Source of the DNA: Musa acuminata AAA Group
Lineage: Eukaryota > Streptophyta > Magnoliopsida > Zingiberales > Musaceae
DNA length: 64,000 nt
Assembly: GCF_036884655.1 (NCBI RefSeq)
Contig: NC_088357.1
Span: 6,643,501-6,707,500, forward strand
Direction: 5' to 3'
Shown in pieces: positions 1 through 14,100 of the stretch (positions within the stretch are counted from its first letter, which is position 1; each line of letters opens with the position of its first letter). The translations under genes and the position numbers were made by a program. The notes under the pieces were generated by a model, which was not told the origin of the DNA, did no database searches, and saw only the letters and a list, made by a program, of their open reading frames with translations.

Positions 1-91
1 TTGCTTGGGTGGGTGTTTAGGAGAGCGCCTAGCGCCTCAAGCATTTTTAGGCCCTGACGCCTTTTAGCAACTAGCACTTTTTAAATCACTA
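1..91. mobile_element. Terminal part of a hAT-type element, cut by the window edge
   Basis: The sequence up to base 91 is GC-rich and full of GCGCCTAGCGCC-like motifs, and it ends in CTTTTTAAATCACTA. Its reverse complement begins TAGTGATTTAAAAAG and then carries a CTTGAGGCGCTAGGCGC motif, closely matching the left end of the element at 18819-19925. It is therefore very probably one terminus of another copy of the same family, with the rest lying outside the window. The 8 bases after 91 (GCTCTATC) would be the target-site duplication, which cannot be checked here. Confidence 0.6.
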
Positions 92-2513
92 GCTCTATCA
101 TTAGTTATTTGCAGGCTATAAACTAACAGTTTTCCACAAATCTAGCAAGTGATAGTAGTTGGTAGACTAGTTTGAGAGGGATAATGTGGCAAACAAAAAA
201 GATCAAAAGGGATAAATGCTTTTTAGTGAGCGATTGGTAGTTCGTAAATGACCGATGAAAAATTGTATCCATCGAGCCCACAAAGCAGCCAACAAACTTG
301 CAGTGTTTATGATAGTTCTATGAGACTCATCCTTTTGCCTTTGGCCTAGCTGTGATGAGAAATTGCCATGGACGGATCAAAAATAGTCATTCGCCAGAAA
401 TCGCCAACATGCGCTAAACAGCATGCAGGTGGCAAAAGATGGCATATCTAACAACCAAGGTAGCAATGATGCTTCGAGGTCATGAAGATGTGAAGATGGG
501 CCAGGATTTTGGGTAGATAAGCATATGGGACAATGGAGGGAAGAGGATAGCTCACAGGTTAAGTGCATTGTGAACACAAACTCATTCTTTGTAGTTGAAC
601 CCATTAAATACAACATCAAATCCATTTAAGCCTCATCGGTTTGACTTACTAGAATAATTAAGTCGATGGTGCATCAATCTCATCAAAGTCGATGGATTTT
701 GAGTAAGCGACAGACTGTCCTAGAGCTGTGCTTCGTCCGGGTGTGACTCGAGAGCGGGTGGACGAAAGTCGATTGCTAAAGGAGCGAACACAAACAAAGG
801 TGGCAAAGGCCCTGCGATGTGCTGATAGATGGCACACATGGAGAGATCACAGTCCAAGTTTCTCTTGCGATGTGCTGCGATGTGAGGGGACTTAATCATA
901 CAAAGGTATGATTGGAGCAACTGGAGAGTTGGACTGCTCCAGAGCTCATATTCGCTTAAGGGAGCCTGACAAGTCAGAGGACAAGGCCGAGTAAGTGAAC
1001 GTTGCTACCAAGGAAGCTAAGAAAAACAGAATCAGCATAAGCCCTACAATATAATGGCGGAGGCCATACATGGGAGTTGCAGTCTGTCTATCCATCGAAC
1101 AAGAGGAACTATTTAGAGAACACAAAGGTGTTGAAACAAGTGCTCGAAAGGGGCGAGAAAGCGACGATGAGTCTAAAGGGACTCAACTACCCAAAACCAA
1201 GAGTCGATTAGAATGGAGGTGGACTCGGAAGAGTGCCACAACGCCGCATAGGCGGATCTACCGATCACAAAGAAAGGGATATAGATGCGAGACAACGGAT
1301 AGTAGTGTCATGGTACCATAAAGGCAGGACTTCTGTGGAGTCATCGATCACTTGCTCTCAGGGAGAGAGAGCATTGGTCGTGGAAGGGGCCAAGGAGGTA
1401 GAGAATGCAGAGGCAAACTCCAAGTACCGAGATAAGACAGAAGGGCAGAGGCTAAGGAATTTCGTAAGACCGGTGTCAACGAGCTTCTTATAAAGATAGC
1501 CGAAAGCAAAGAACTTCGAGTCGATACGAGAGACCAAAGAACGAAGTAGGCAATACGCAATGTTGTGCCTTTGTTACTCAAAGGAGTAGGTGACAGAAAT
1601 GATGAAGAAGGCGTTACAATCCCAGAGGTGACCAAAACTATTAGAGACTTACTCTAAGTCGGGACAAAAATTTTATTCTTTTTAGGCAAAACTTCTTGCA
1701 TTCCAGAAGTTCGATAGCAATGAGACGACGAATTATAATAGCTAATTCAACGCAATGAATGGAAACACTTCGAGTGCTTCGAAAGTGTGAGCAAAGAGCA
1801 GATGAAGGCTAGTAACCAGCTCGATGTATGAAGTACAACCTTTGAGGAGGTATTCGAAGTCGAGTAACATTTGTCGTCTCAACCTTTAAGAAATTGGGCG
1901 AAATCGAATACCACAATTCTCTGATTTATCCAGTATAAGAGCTTTGCACAAGTTCAAAGACCCTTCGAAGGAACCTAATAGAAGACAATAGTTGACAAAT
2001 CCTCACCAATGGTGATCGATATTACTAAGAGTAGAATGTCCGCTTCATTTTTCAATAGAATGTCAATCTAAAATGGAAGTGATGCAAACATACTTGAAAG
2101 CGACAACTAAATGAAAGAAAAATCGATGGACAAATTATATGGAGGAAGGGCCCCCAAAACTTCAAAGTTTGTCAGGCAATACTCATTAAAGCTCTAACAG
2201 GCATCCACTCAATTCAAGCGACATGAGGCGTTTGAAAAACTAGCGCATAAGATGGAAAGTCCTTTCCCTCGTTTGAAGGATCCGTAGGAACCAACAAAGA
2301 TCAGCATAACTCAGTTAACCCAACACCAGAGTCAAAGTAATTGGCAAGTTGAAGCAGCATGACGGATAAAAGTTCAAATACTCAACAATAGCGCCGAAGA
2401 GCAGTTGGGAGCTAAAGGCGCGTTGCAATTAGAGCAGAAGATTGAAGACTCAGCAAATATGCAGTGTCTGCAAACGCTTCGACGAGGACATCGAAGGAAT
2501 AAGTTGGGGAGAT
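92..2513 (+). mobile_element. Decayed LTR-retrotransposon internal region, probably non-autonomous
   Basis: No reading frame longer than about 95 codons survives and no reverse transcriptase, integrase or protease motif can be read on either strand. The purine-rich, CGA/GAG-rich composition of 950-2510 differs from the AT-rich flanks, and the stretch ends in a polypurine-tract-like AAGTTGGGGAGA at 2501-2512 directly before a TGTCACGG start typical of an LTR. This is the arrangement of the 3' end of a retrotransposon interior. Either the element never carried a polymerase (a large non-autonomous derivative) or its coding regions have decayed. Superfamily cannot be assigned. Confidence 0.45.
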
Positions 2514-2900
2514 TGTCACGGACAAAGCTATAAATGAGGTGTTAGATATAATACTCATGTATGTCCATGTCTTTTGATTTTTTTTATACTTTGCACAGCA
2601 TGTAGAGGGCTAGCAGTAGGCTTAGCAACCTCATTTTGTTTAGTCTATAGTGGACTATCGGACCATTTGTTGTGTGACTGTTCAAAGTTTGCGAAGTCTA
2701 TATTTGTAATTTACATTGGCTATCATGTGTTTGTTGAAATAATTACTTGTGGATGCCGAGTGGAATGTTTTCTCTATCCCATCATCTCTTTTGTAGGTCC
2801 TTAAGGGACCATATAAGGTTTCGGAGAGGTTGACCCTTGGCATATGAACACGCAAGGGTACGACTTAAGCAAAACAGAGGCGGACAAGGATAACCCTAAA
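2514..2900 (+). repeat. LTR-like sequence (3' LTR start; end uncertain)
   Basis: It begins TGTCACGGACAAAGC immediately after the polypurine-like tract, as a 3' LTR would. The right border, which should end in CA followed by a target duplication, could not be fixed, so the end given is approximate. The 76-codon open frame at 2574-2804 is not similar to anything I recognise and is probably chance. Confidence 0.4.
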
Positions 2901-3229
2901 TAAATAAGAAGAAAAACTGAATCAAACAATAAGACCCCGTTGAATGGACTTAAGGAACAGTGAATTGGACCAAACCGTCCAAAAAAATAGACAACCCAAG
3001 TGTCAGTTCAAGCTTGGACTAACAAATACCCACTGCTACATACCGATCCCATCAAAATTCTAGTCCTTTAAATGTAATATGAAGAACCGCCAAAGCCCCA
3101 GGCCATTGATCGGACCAATATATCACTAGTCGGGCCACAAATGTAACGTAAATCCGTTTAGAACCATGGGAAATTGTTAATCATTAAAAGAACAGAAAAA
3201 ATACTAATAGAGAATATTCATCTTCCCAT

Positions 3230-3800
3230 CGTATAAAAGAATAGCCCGATTGATCATCCAACATAATAATAAACGAACCCTGAAAGAAAAGTTAAGAACA
3301 AAGAGATGAACATCTGCGATAGACAACACGTGTATCTAAAAGAAATCAAGGAATAAAGAGCGACGTCTGGAGAAAGGAGGCAATGCAAATAAAGATGTAA
3401 AATTGGAGGAAGATGAAGAGGGAAGGCGGTGATGGGAACCGACTTCGAGAGAGGAGGTCGGCCGAGAAAGTCCGCCGCCGGGAGAGAGCGTGTGCCAGTC
3501 GCAGTTTTTGAAGCCGCGACAATAGTGGAGCAGCTCAGATGCGGAACCGATGACGACGAGCTCTACCGGAGCGGTGGCGACGGAGGGGAATCCTGAAGCA
3601 CTTCGGACTCGGGAGGATGAGGGTTGTGTGGGTCGGGTCTGGTTTCTTTTTGCTTCCATTTGTTTGTTGTCGAGCGTGACCGCCCGATGCAACCACGAGA
3701 TCTCCATGTTGTGTGGCCAGGATTTCAGTTACCGGATGTGCAGCATCACTTACAACCTGTATAAAGCTGAGGATTAGTACTCTTTTTCCCCAAAACACGA
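3230..3800. other. Unassigned GC-rich island with TATA-like box; possible first exon or promoter
   Basis: A GTATAAAAGA motif at about 3231-3240 is followed by a stretch (3355-3720) much richer in GC than anything nearby, which is how 5' ends of plant genes often look. On the plus strand a 54-codon frame starting ATGGGAACCGAC (3432-3596) and a 75-codon frame (3550-3777) are open. On the minus strand a possible acceptor (TTATACAG) precedes a frame open from about 3760 to 3535. None is recognisable as a known protein and the strands give conflicting readings. It could be the 5' end of a small gene, an isolated gene remnant or a captured fragment. Confidence 0.3.
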
Positions 3801-5156
3801 ACACGTTTTTAATGTCAACATCATGCCATACTCACGTTGCTTCTGCACTCGTATGAGAAGTAGTAAAAGGGTCTGCTACCAACCTGCCGAATAACTGTAA
3901 CAAAAGAGCGACAGCCATTTGGTGAAATCAAATTTTTGGAAATTAGTTTTGTCATTAAATTTTACCTTTGCACTTCGATGCTCACAATGTACCAATACCA
4001 TACTGCAAACACGTAACTCGTCACAGTCTTTAGATATATCAAAAAGTGCTAGCGAAAGTGAACAGGATTGCAATTCACGATTGATCACGAGGAGAATTCA
4101 TCACTTCTATTTTGTAGGTTAAAATGCAAATCAACACTAAATGTAACAATAGTATGTTAAAAGCAAACACATTCCGCAGTGATACTGAATGCCAACACTG
4201 ATCAAACTGTGTCACAGGGCATACATAGGCTACTGTGATTCATAATTTAAGCTGAATCTTCGTAAACATGCTTCGGTTACCTTCCACACAAGCCATGATT
4301 CTGAATACATAGCAGCTAGTTCATTTTATGGTGGCACGATCATCCACTACCGATCTCTACAAGCATATCTCCGGCCTGTATAATTCAGATAGAAGATCAG
4401 TAAAAACCAGAATGATTACACCAACCAGATCATGCTGGTGTGTCCAATCAATTTATGGCTGGTAGATACGGAAAAATATATAAAATCCAGGAGACCAAAG
4501 TGTCTTTTAGAACATCTACATTAAACAGCCTAACATAGACATACTTAAAGATCAGAGTTGGTGATCAAAGTTGTACCACCTGAAAATCCAAGACTACAAA
4601 TATAAAAGTAACACATGACAGCAAGCAGTCCAAGGGGTTTCTTTAAAGTATCCAAAGATGCAAGTTCATGGCAAGGTTAAACTCACTGAAACACATACAA
4701 CCTCTCAGAAAATTTTATTAGTCTATAATAGTCTAAAGTAGAAGAAAATTTCAAAGGAGCAGGCCTTTTGTACTTTTAGAAATGCCTATATGACCAAGAA
4801 CTCCTTACAAGAGTCTTGTCTATAGATCTGTAGGCTACTATTATCTTTTTAGAGACGAGAAACACTACCCCATTATCCAGGGGTTGGAAAAATATTTTAC
4901 TTTTTCTATTTCCTTCCTTTCTTTGATATCTAATCAGCCTGTACAACAATTAGAAGCAGTCTCAAACATATAAGCAGACCTACTAATTTGTAGGCAAAAG
5001 AATACCACATCCACTAAATATATACAAGGAATAAATATAACTGCTGCAAAAGCTTCAGCATGAACATTCTGATGAAACTTTTAGAGTCCTTTTCTCAACC
5101 ATCAAATGCTGTGGATTTGGTCACGTAGGGTTAGCCGGCTGTGCAACCCATGCAAA
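3801..5156. other. Non-coding flank; 3' UTR and downstream region of TIC236
   Basis: AT-rich sequence with no credible coding exon. The part next to 5157 must contain the 3' UTR of the minus-strand TIC236 gene. A minus-strand acceptor-like site near 4377 precedes an 11-codon open stretch and then stops, which is too little to call an exon. Confidence 0.5.
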
Positions 5157-8100
5157 CTAGTCTTGAGATGTCGCAGAGTATTCAAAAAGGAGACGGTTGG
5201 ATGGTGTAGATTGAAAGAGAATTCGAAGACGACTTGTCAGCTTATAGATTAACGTCCACTGCATTGCCATTTCTGAGTCCTTCATCTGTCTCACAACTGA
5301 GGCCTGAAAAAGTCAGCAAAACATTAAAAAAGAGAAAATTGCTCTGGTAGATCAGTTCGCTTACACAAAGTTAACCAAATGTTTTGAAGCAATCACAAAC
5401 TTTGTATGCTCTCTATCTCTATCTCAGTACCTTGCACATTTGGCCAACCAGTACCGAAAATAAAAAAACTGATGACAATGAGATTAGATAATACCTGAAG
5501 TCTTTTCCCAAGTTGAACTTCCACTTCAGTACCGAAAGAAATATTATTGGCAAGAGACTTGAGTGGATCAACTGTAGGATCCAAAGATAACAGACTTGGA
5601 ATTTGGGGAGCATAAACAAGCCGCCATCGTGCCTGTCCAAACTCACCCTTGCCTTCTATTCGGGGCATCAACGTCTCAAGTGTTGCAGTTGCAAGTTTCT
5701 TGAAGGCTAGCTGGCCATCACCTTCCAGCAAAGACTCTGCTAATTGACTCTCGAAAACCTTAGCAGCCTGCAACAGTTATTGAATTACTTAATACTATAT
5801 TTAACACACACATATGTATGTATGTATGTACACACACATACATACATACATTCATACATATATATATTTCCTGACACAAAATGTGAATCTAATCGGCTAC
5901 ATGCTTGCTGGTTTAGCAAACTTCTGATTCTAGTGTCAAAGCAACAAAGGATTTAGGCCCCCCCCCCCAAATCTAAATCAACCCTAAGACAATGAAACAG
6001 AAGTAACTGAAATCGCTGCAAATAAATATTCCAGCACATTTCTGTGAATTCATAGGGTAACCCTGTGTAAAGAGAGGGATTTTTCATGTAGCAATTCCAT
6101 TTTCAAACCATCTTTCTAGGACAATTTCCATGGCAATAAGAGTAGTGATACTATACATCAGCTCCAATATGATAAGATGATATAAATTTCCCACATTTTC
6201 TTATTTTACAAGATTGTTAACAAAGTATAGTATGATCAACATCACTTAAGATCTGCAGTGCAATCAAAATCACTTGACATCTACCATCTTAGTCAGGAAA
6301 GATGCAAAGACCAGGTGTCAAGTACAAACTCGTGACGTTTATGCACAAGCAATCTGGCACCCTCAACAGCGAACCTGTGTTGAGAATGATTGAATCATGG
6401 CCTTTGAATTTAGTCTCCATAGAAGTGTCTAAATTCCTTAGAATATTTTGTATCATATACAAAAAGTAACTTAGTCAGTTTGAGCTTAGACTTGTACAGC
6501 ATTCTCCCATATTTTTTATTTTCAATTTAACATTCTCGAATGATTTATCTTTGCAATCTTGTAGGTTCTGAGAGAAGTCTCACTTAACATTTCACTCTAG
6601 TCACATGAGAATAGAGTGAATTCCCTACACATTTAAGTTTATATGTTACACATATGAAGTTTGATTATATGTTCTCCTTTAATATGTTTTAAATGACAGA
6701 AATGGTGGGCAATATGCCTAGTAGTTAACCTTTGGTGTTCTATGATTTACCACTGAAAATCAACTATTGATAAATAATAATGACAATTTGGCAGACATTT
6801 CTTACCTCAGTAGGCGTCAGAGCATCTTGATCCACAGAGCGTGTTGTGGTTACGATCAAATTGTCCTGCCAAGAACTGGCCCGGCTCTGAATCCTTAATT
6901 GCCAATCAGATCCCACTAAAGCTAAATCTAGTGTTGGATCTAAACCAAGATCAGGTTCAAATTTGGCAATATTTAGATGGTCACGTTTAAGCCTGGCCTG
7001 AGATTGCATAAGAAAAAACAAACATCATTCATGAAAATTGCAACAAGAAATATAAGGGTAAATAAAAGCAGTATGGCCCATTGTCCTATTTCTTTTATGA
7101 AATGCCTTTTCCATTTTATTATTCATGAATCATGTAATGTACCGTAGCTACAAACAATGAGCTCACCTGGGTGGCAACCAAGTTGACTTCTCCATTTTCA
7201 AATGTTAAAATCCCTTTGGGACGGATACATTTGGGATGAGCCATACCATTCAACTCAAGTTCACCGCTTACAGCGAAGTTGAGAATTAGAGGATACACTA
7301 TCCTTAATTCTGGTCCCAATATTAGCTTCAAGTCAGTAAGTCGAACATCGACACCAGATTTAATGATTGCTTCCTCCATTTTCTTCTCCACCACAGGTTC
7401 CTTAACTATAAAGAGAAAAAAAGATATTTTACATATTACTGATCTTTATCATAAAACAAATATCAGAAGTAATTTTCATGAGAGCTAACCATCATTGAAA
7501 TACTTATAAGATGTGATAATCCTCAGAAAAATCAAAACATTTCTCCAATATCAAGAGAAAAAGCTTTAATGTAATGTAGGATTAAACTTAGAGTGGCACC
7601 TGCAGACTGAGGCCATTTATTGCGTAACGTAGGAAAGGAACCAAAAAACCGTGAAACTTGCGCTGAAGTTGTCATTCGATTGTAATCAACAGCCGGAAAA
7701 CTAGAACGACCTGATATCAATTTATTAGAACCAGCCCCATTTCCTTTATCATGAGGTAAATATGCTTCCCCACGACTCAATTGTATCATTCCAGAAATAT
7801 TTGGCTGCAATATAGAGCCCATGATCTGCATTTGACTGTCAACTTGGCCACTGTGTTTTAAGTATGGCATGTCAGAAAACACAATATATGCTAAAAATAA
7901 TATTATTCAGTTGAACATAACAATGAGTAGAAGTACAGATAGCAAACAATTATAACCATAGTACAGAAATATAAAAAAACACAAGAAATTAAAAGAAAGG
8001 ATCCATGATCTCATCCGACAAGACCAGCCACAAGTTACATTTTTTTCACTGTAATTCCCAGGTCAATAAAAAAAATAAAATATTCATAAAGCACATCCTG

Positions 8101-11100
8101 TGAGACTAAATATACACTATAACAGATCCTCATACCACACAAGCATATCGACACATCGTGTGCCAATATGTACCATGGTACTAGAAGGGGGAGGAGGAGA
8201 AGATGACGGGTTAGGGTTAACCCTAAATTAAAAGAAAACCGTGAATCACTATGAATCAACCAGCAAGCCCTATATCCCACCTGGATCACCTGATGAAGGG
8301 TGATCTGCATCCCGGTTCATGCTCGCACAGCTAAATACCAACCAATACATACCGGTCCAGGTAAAAACACATTCCTAGTCTTATGTGCTCTCCATTCCTA
8401 CCCTCTCAAGCCTTGGCATAGGAAGCAGGCTTCTAAGATCCAATCACTATCACAGACCACAGGTGGCCTGCCCCAACAGAACCCTCTAATGGTCATGGTC
8501 TTCATCAATTAAACACACATGCTTAGCTCTTACCATATAACACCTGATTGTCGGGAGGTCCCACTATGATACCATCTGCACGCATCCCAGATCTCATCTA
8601 AAAGTAGCCAAAAGTTATTCTATTAGAGTTACTTGATCCTACAAGTACCTCAAATATTTTCCATACAAATCACATGTGTGCCTCAAGATACACAAAGTGA
8701 CTCTCCAAAATTAGCCCAAAAATAAACAAAAAGAACATAAGTAGACAAATAGGAAAAGAAAGTAATGGAATACTGAAAAAATTTCCAAGGCATAATTTCC
8801 AATAGAAAAAAAAAATACTAGTCTAGCAAGGAAAGGCATAGACCTGAAAATGTTTTTGGCTCGCACTTCTAGAACTTCACATTTCAAATCAATTTTATCG
8901 TTGATAGATGATTCACTAGATCTAAGAGGCAAGTTTCCTTTCAGCAATAGCTTTCCCTTCCTGCTCACTCTGCTTTCGATTGATGTGATGCTCAATCTAT
9001 TTGACACGACATGAACAGTACCTCCAAAATTTGTAAGTGGCTTTCTGAGGACTGGAGAAAAAACAGATGCCCGATGAAATGATGCAGAGCCATCAACAAT
9101 TGGCTGCTCAACAGTTCCCCTAACCTATTGCAAATAAATTGTATTAAGATACTTTGAACTAGCTTCAAAAGAGATAGCAAGTAAAAATAATGTCAGACTT
9201 ATTTTCATCAAATGCATTAAAAGTCAGGAAAACCAGACTCTTAATTATCATATGCTTGTTTACTGAATGACTACAATGCATTAAATCAACCATCAGCATC
9301 CAGAATCTAGTTAGAATGGAAATAATTTAATGCAATAGTTCAAGCAAATTGAGGCTATATATGAAGCAATACAGCTAAAAGGATCATGAAATGTATACCC
9401 AATTTACCTACTTGAAGCATAATATCTGCATAGCCATGGAGCCAAGTGGCATAAGGACACAAGGCTGTTATTAGCGTCATACCACCATCTTTTATGTCTG
9501 CATTTATGCGTACTTCACCAGTATCCAACATGTTCCAGTTTAAAACCTTTAGACTTTCTGCTAACTGTAAATCCCATCCTTCTTCAATCTTATCTCTGTT
9601 AATTTTCTTTTCATTAATGTCTTCGGAAGACCCTCTTTCAGATTCCTTAATCCAAACAGGAATTCGAATCACTCCCCCTGCAGCAACCATGTCTTTCTCA
9701 ATTTCTTCTTCTGATTCATTTTGGACGTAAGTCACAGGAACACTTCCTTGAATATGTACATGACCACTCTGATTGACAGGTTCAAAATTAGCATTGAAGA
9801 GAAATCGACTGGTTGAGGTGATTGAAGCAACAATTTCAGCCCGTCCAAGATCAATACCCCCTATAGTGCCATCCAAAAGCCTTATTTGAACATCACACTC
9901 AGGCTTTGCAAGGCTTCCTTTAAGGTCTCCTTCCATGTGCAAAATACCTTTTATCGGTGTCAACCATTGACGAAGAGAATGTATTGAACTTGAGGTAGAA
10001 GATTCAATAATCTGAACTACAGTGGGGACCAGGCCAACGGGGAAATTAAGCACAGCAAAATGAAGATTTGTTACTGGTCCAAGTAGAGTTCCATCAGCAT
10101 GGAGGGTTGCATCATCTTTCTGGATAAATAATTTTTCCAATCGCAAACCATCATGATTGCTATATGCACCAGCTGCCAAGATACGCTGAGTTTTATAGTT
10201 CCCCCACTCCCAATCCTCTCCATGGAAATCAAAATCTGCCTGCACAAGACATAAAATACGAAAAATGTCCACTTTGAACAATATAAGTATCTGGTTGCCA
10301 TCAGATAAAATTATCACGGGATTTTAAAATTCCTATAAGCATGCTCGAGACAGAATTTGCAAGGCAATATAGGAAATCTTAATATTGGAAGTAAAATGTC
10401 TCAAAGTCACGAGTGAAGAAAAAACCATGCATGCTAGGCATATAAGTAGCAATATATTCATAAATGCATGCAAAATATTGTAAGCTTATGAATTTCTTTT
10501 ATTATTAGACCAAGCTGCACAGAACAAACCAGTTAGCTCTTAGACTAGGCAAATATATAAAAGTTCAGAATAACTCTTCATGCCTCTTTTCAAGTATTAC
10601 TTGGATTTTTATACATGTCTTTCTCAATTCTTCTAAATGAAGCCTTGTAATGCTTACCATAGTATCTCCATTGCCACCTCCACTAGCATCAAGAGAACCA
10701 TTCCAATGACCTCTAAGTTCAGCTAAACCAGGAAGAGTAATGTCTTCAAAAATACTGTCATCATCAGACCAATTGAAAAAGCTTTGTAACCCCTGCAGTA
10801 TGAAAGAGTATCATTGACATCATAGTTAAGAGCAAAAGAATCTCAACTAACAACAATTTAAGATGAAGATCCAAGAGGCTAAATATATAATTAATACTGG
10901 GCCTAGTATAAAAAAAAAGCTTGATATTAAAGCGCTTGTATTTCCATGTACTTTACTTTATGTGAAGTGTTAGCTTAGATGAATACCTTCAGCTGGTCAT
11001 GAAGGCTTTCAGCACAAAACCCAACAGACTGCAAACTTTGCATAAAAAGTTCCTGCAACAAATCCAAAACACATAGAAAATTAGAACATAAGTAAAGAAT

Positions 11101-14100
11101 TCACATGAGATATTCCTATGTATCCAGAGCTTAAGAAAAAAAAAACTTCAAATCTTACAAAGTAGAAAAAATGCTTGTATTATTATGAAATGTCTTATAA
11201 CAATATATTAGAAAAATATAAGAAAATTGGATCCTAACAAAAATTAACAATCTAATGGTGGATCGTCAAAAATCGAACTCTTTTTTCCCAGCACAATTTT
11301 GTCCATAAATACAGGCAAACTTATCAGGTTCTTGACCAGTTAGCCTCCCTTCTTTTTTTAAGAGTGGGATGGGGGATAATATACACTTGTACTGGATCTA
11401 CTTGATGAGAACTTCATTTTTAGTTTTTATACAGAAAGGACATACTCCGGTAAGCCGCACTCTTTCATGATGATATATAAGTGCACAAGATTCATCATTA
11501 TTGCAAAAAAGAACTGGCTGAGTTAGCATCATGCTCATCTGCTTGACAATTTATTTAGTAAAACAAGTACAATCATGAACTCTAATCGTGTTTGATGGCA
11601 TAAGTCTTTCAGTATGTGTAATATAACTACGGGCTGCAGAAGTTAAATGTCATAACGACCATATCTGACAACTGGTCATCAAATTGAAAATAATGATGCA
11701 AGAGTACGTAACTAGTAAGTCAAAATCTAACACATGTTATATTCTAATACTTAAGGATGCACTTCAAATACACTATTCACTCACAAGATATGTAAAAATA
11801 CAAGAATTATTCCACCAACTTTCACAGATTCATTCAGTAAAGTTTGCACCTTATCTAATATATATGTCATCAGAAAGCTTCATCAGACAAGCTAACTATA
11901 GCTAAACGATACCTTAGACCTTGACTGCACAGCAGGATCAGTGCTTCGAGAGAGTAGCCTTGCTAAGGGAAGCATCTCAGCAACTTCGGCACCAGGAACT
12001 TCCAATCTCATTCGCCATCTTCCCATTGAAGAAATTACGGTACCAAGATGCCCAGACATAGCCTTTTTAAATAGGCCATCCTGCTCTTTGTTACCAGGAT
12101 ACCTATCACGTGCTCCAGGCAACACATACTCACCCTGGAGTTCATATCTGCTACTAGCTTGCTCAAGAACAGTTTTTTCAACAGTAATCTGTGAGACCAT
12201 TGGAAAATGTTGCAAAACATAAGGGGGAAACAGCTTTTGTTATAACATAAGCTAGTAAAACTACATAAATTAATATAAAAATCACAATAAAAAGTGAAAA
12301 TTCATATCAAAGTGGTGTCTCAAAAATAATTTTCTAAAGCAACATGAGTTATCACATAATAGGAAACTGTTCACCAGCTGTTTATAAAGTAGACCACAGG
12401 AAAACATACCCATTAGAATCAAGCATACTGACTGGTATTTACCAATCTAACCTGCTACAAGTACACAAACCCACCCAAATCATGCAGTATTTCTGTATAG
12501 CAGTTAAACCATACAGTATTCCTAAATACCACTGGCACCAGGCAGGCAGGCAGTAGTTCAAAGAATAACAAATGAAACTAATCAGCATCTAAAGGCATGT
12601 AATATACGTTTTGACTTGAAAGGGAACTAAACAGGTCCACATATGGTATATATGGACCTGTAAGACAACATATGTTTTAACAAAGCATTGATCTAAAATT
12701 TTGAGCCCTAAATCACATGACTGGAACCGAGTAGTGGAGAGATAGGACAAAGAAGAGGAGGAGAAGTTGAAAGGTCAAGGGCTGGAATCTTCAATCATCT
12801 GCTCTGACCTAAACAGCTCCACAAAGGAACTGCTTCCTTCCAAAGATGGAGGGGAAGGAAAGGGATCTTCTGAAAGTTTTCCTCTCTTTCATTTGTCAGT
12901 ACTACATGACTCCCTATAAACACAGCACTCTGGACCATCAGCTGACCGGTAATTCATATTGAGGGGCATACAAATCCTTGGATAAAGAACCATAGAACTT
13001 ATTTTTCAAAGAAATGTCATGCAAAAAAGGCACAGTATGCTATAGCATCTTAGCTAGTATACTTTAACCTCAACAACCTCAGCATATATACTGTAACTGG
13101 AGTGCAAACAATCAAGTCATAATCTTATTTTCAAAGAGTATATAGTTGTGCTCCATTAAAATCAACACTGAATGCAATATGAGAAGAAAGACATCACTGG
13201 ATCCTTGACAACCAAAAAACGCAGTTGGAACTGTCAAGAAACTCAGCTTGATGATGAATTGTTTCAGCTTATGACATGATAGATAACTACCTGGAAGTTC
13301 ACCAGAACTAAGAGTGCCTAGGTAAAAGAAAATAGAAGTTGTTTATTTGAGGATTTAGATTCATATACAATTTAACAAGGCTTTGGTTTACTGTAATATA
13401 CGTAGGAAAAAATAATTACAAAGAATTGAATTCCCATTTACTCATGAATTTTTACAAATTACATCATAAATAGGTGCCAAATGGGTAAATCATGGATGTA
13501 TCTGTGTGCCTTGGGTTACAATTATGTGCCATCATGCAACTACATTCAAATATAGAGCGACCTACGACTACTAGCACACATTGTTGTAAGAGATCATAAT
13601 TGATCCATGCTTATATATGAAAACAAAATCAATTACTTAATATGGGTTTTAGTGAAAACTTAAATCACTTGTTATCTAGTTCCATGCATAATGTTATAAA
13701 GTACAGATAACACTGAAACTAACAACAAGAAATAGATGATCCTTAAAACCACAAATTTGGCTTCCATTTCATGATGCTTGGTATGGTCAGAAATTCACTA
13801 TTCCAACAAGGTAACACTTAAGAGCAACCACCCATCCTCCACCTTACACATTATTATGTCAGCACCAACGATTTCAATCATGAGTAATGTACAGGTTGCA
13901 GGTTGACTGGCTTGGTATCAGCATAGCATCTGATACCGATCAAGAAAAACATTGGGGAAAAAAAAGAAAAACAGTACAAAAATATGGAAGTAAAAACTAA
14001 CTAGCATGTAACTCTTATCTTTGTTCTTTCTATCCAACAATCAAAACTTTCAAATGGCTAGAAACAATCAATGTTCAGAGAGTAAGGATAACTGGCAGCC

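Larger units (their letters stand above)
5157..9124 (-). other. TIC236: TIC236 C-terminal TamB/DUF490 domain exons
   Basis: Exons 18-23 encode about residues 1749-2208 and match the TamB_C (DUF490) region, the most conserved part of the family and the part reported to interact with the TOC75 POTRA domains. Recognisable blocks are SRKGKLLLKGNLPLR, GEAYLPHDKG, ILGPELRIVYPLILNFAVSG, FENGEVNLVATQ, and GKGEFGQARWRLVYAPQIPS. The last exon gives the tail with MAMQWTLIYKLTSRLR. Inference: conservation of this end together with exact splice sites argues for a functional gene. Confidence 0.85.

Noticed and set aside
8208..8227. Telomere-repeat-like palindrome GGGTTAGGGTTAACCCTAAA
   Set aside because: Only two units in each direction; too short for an interstitial telomere tract and probably part of a decayed repeat.
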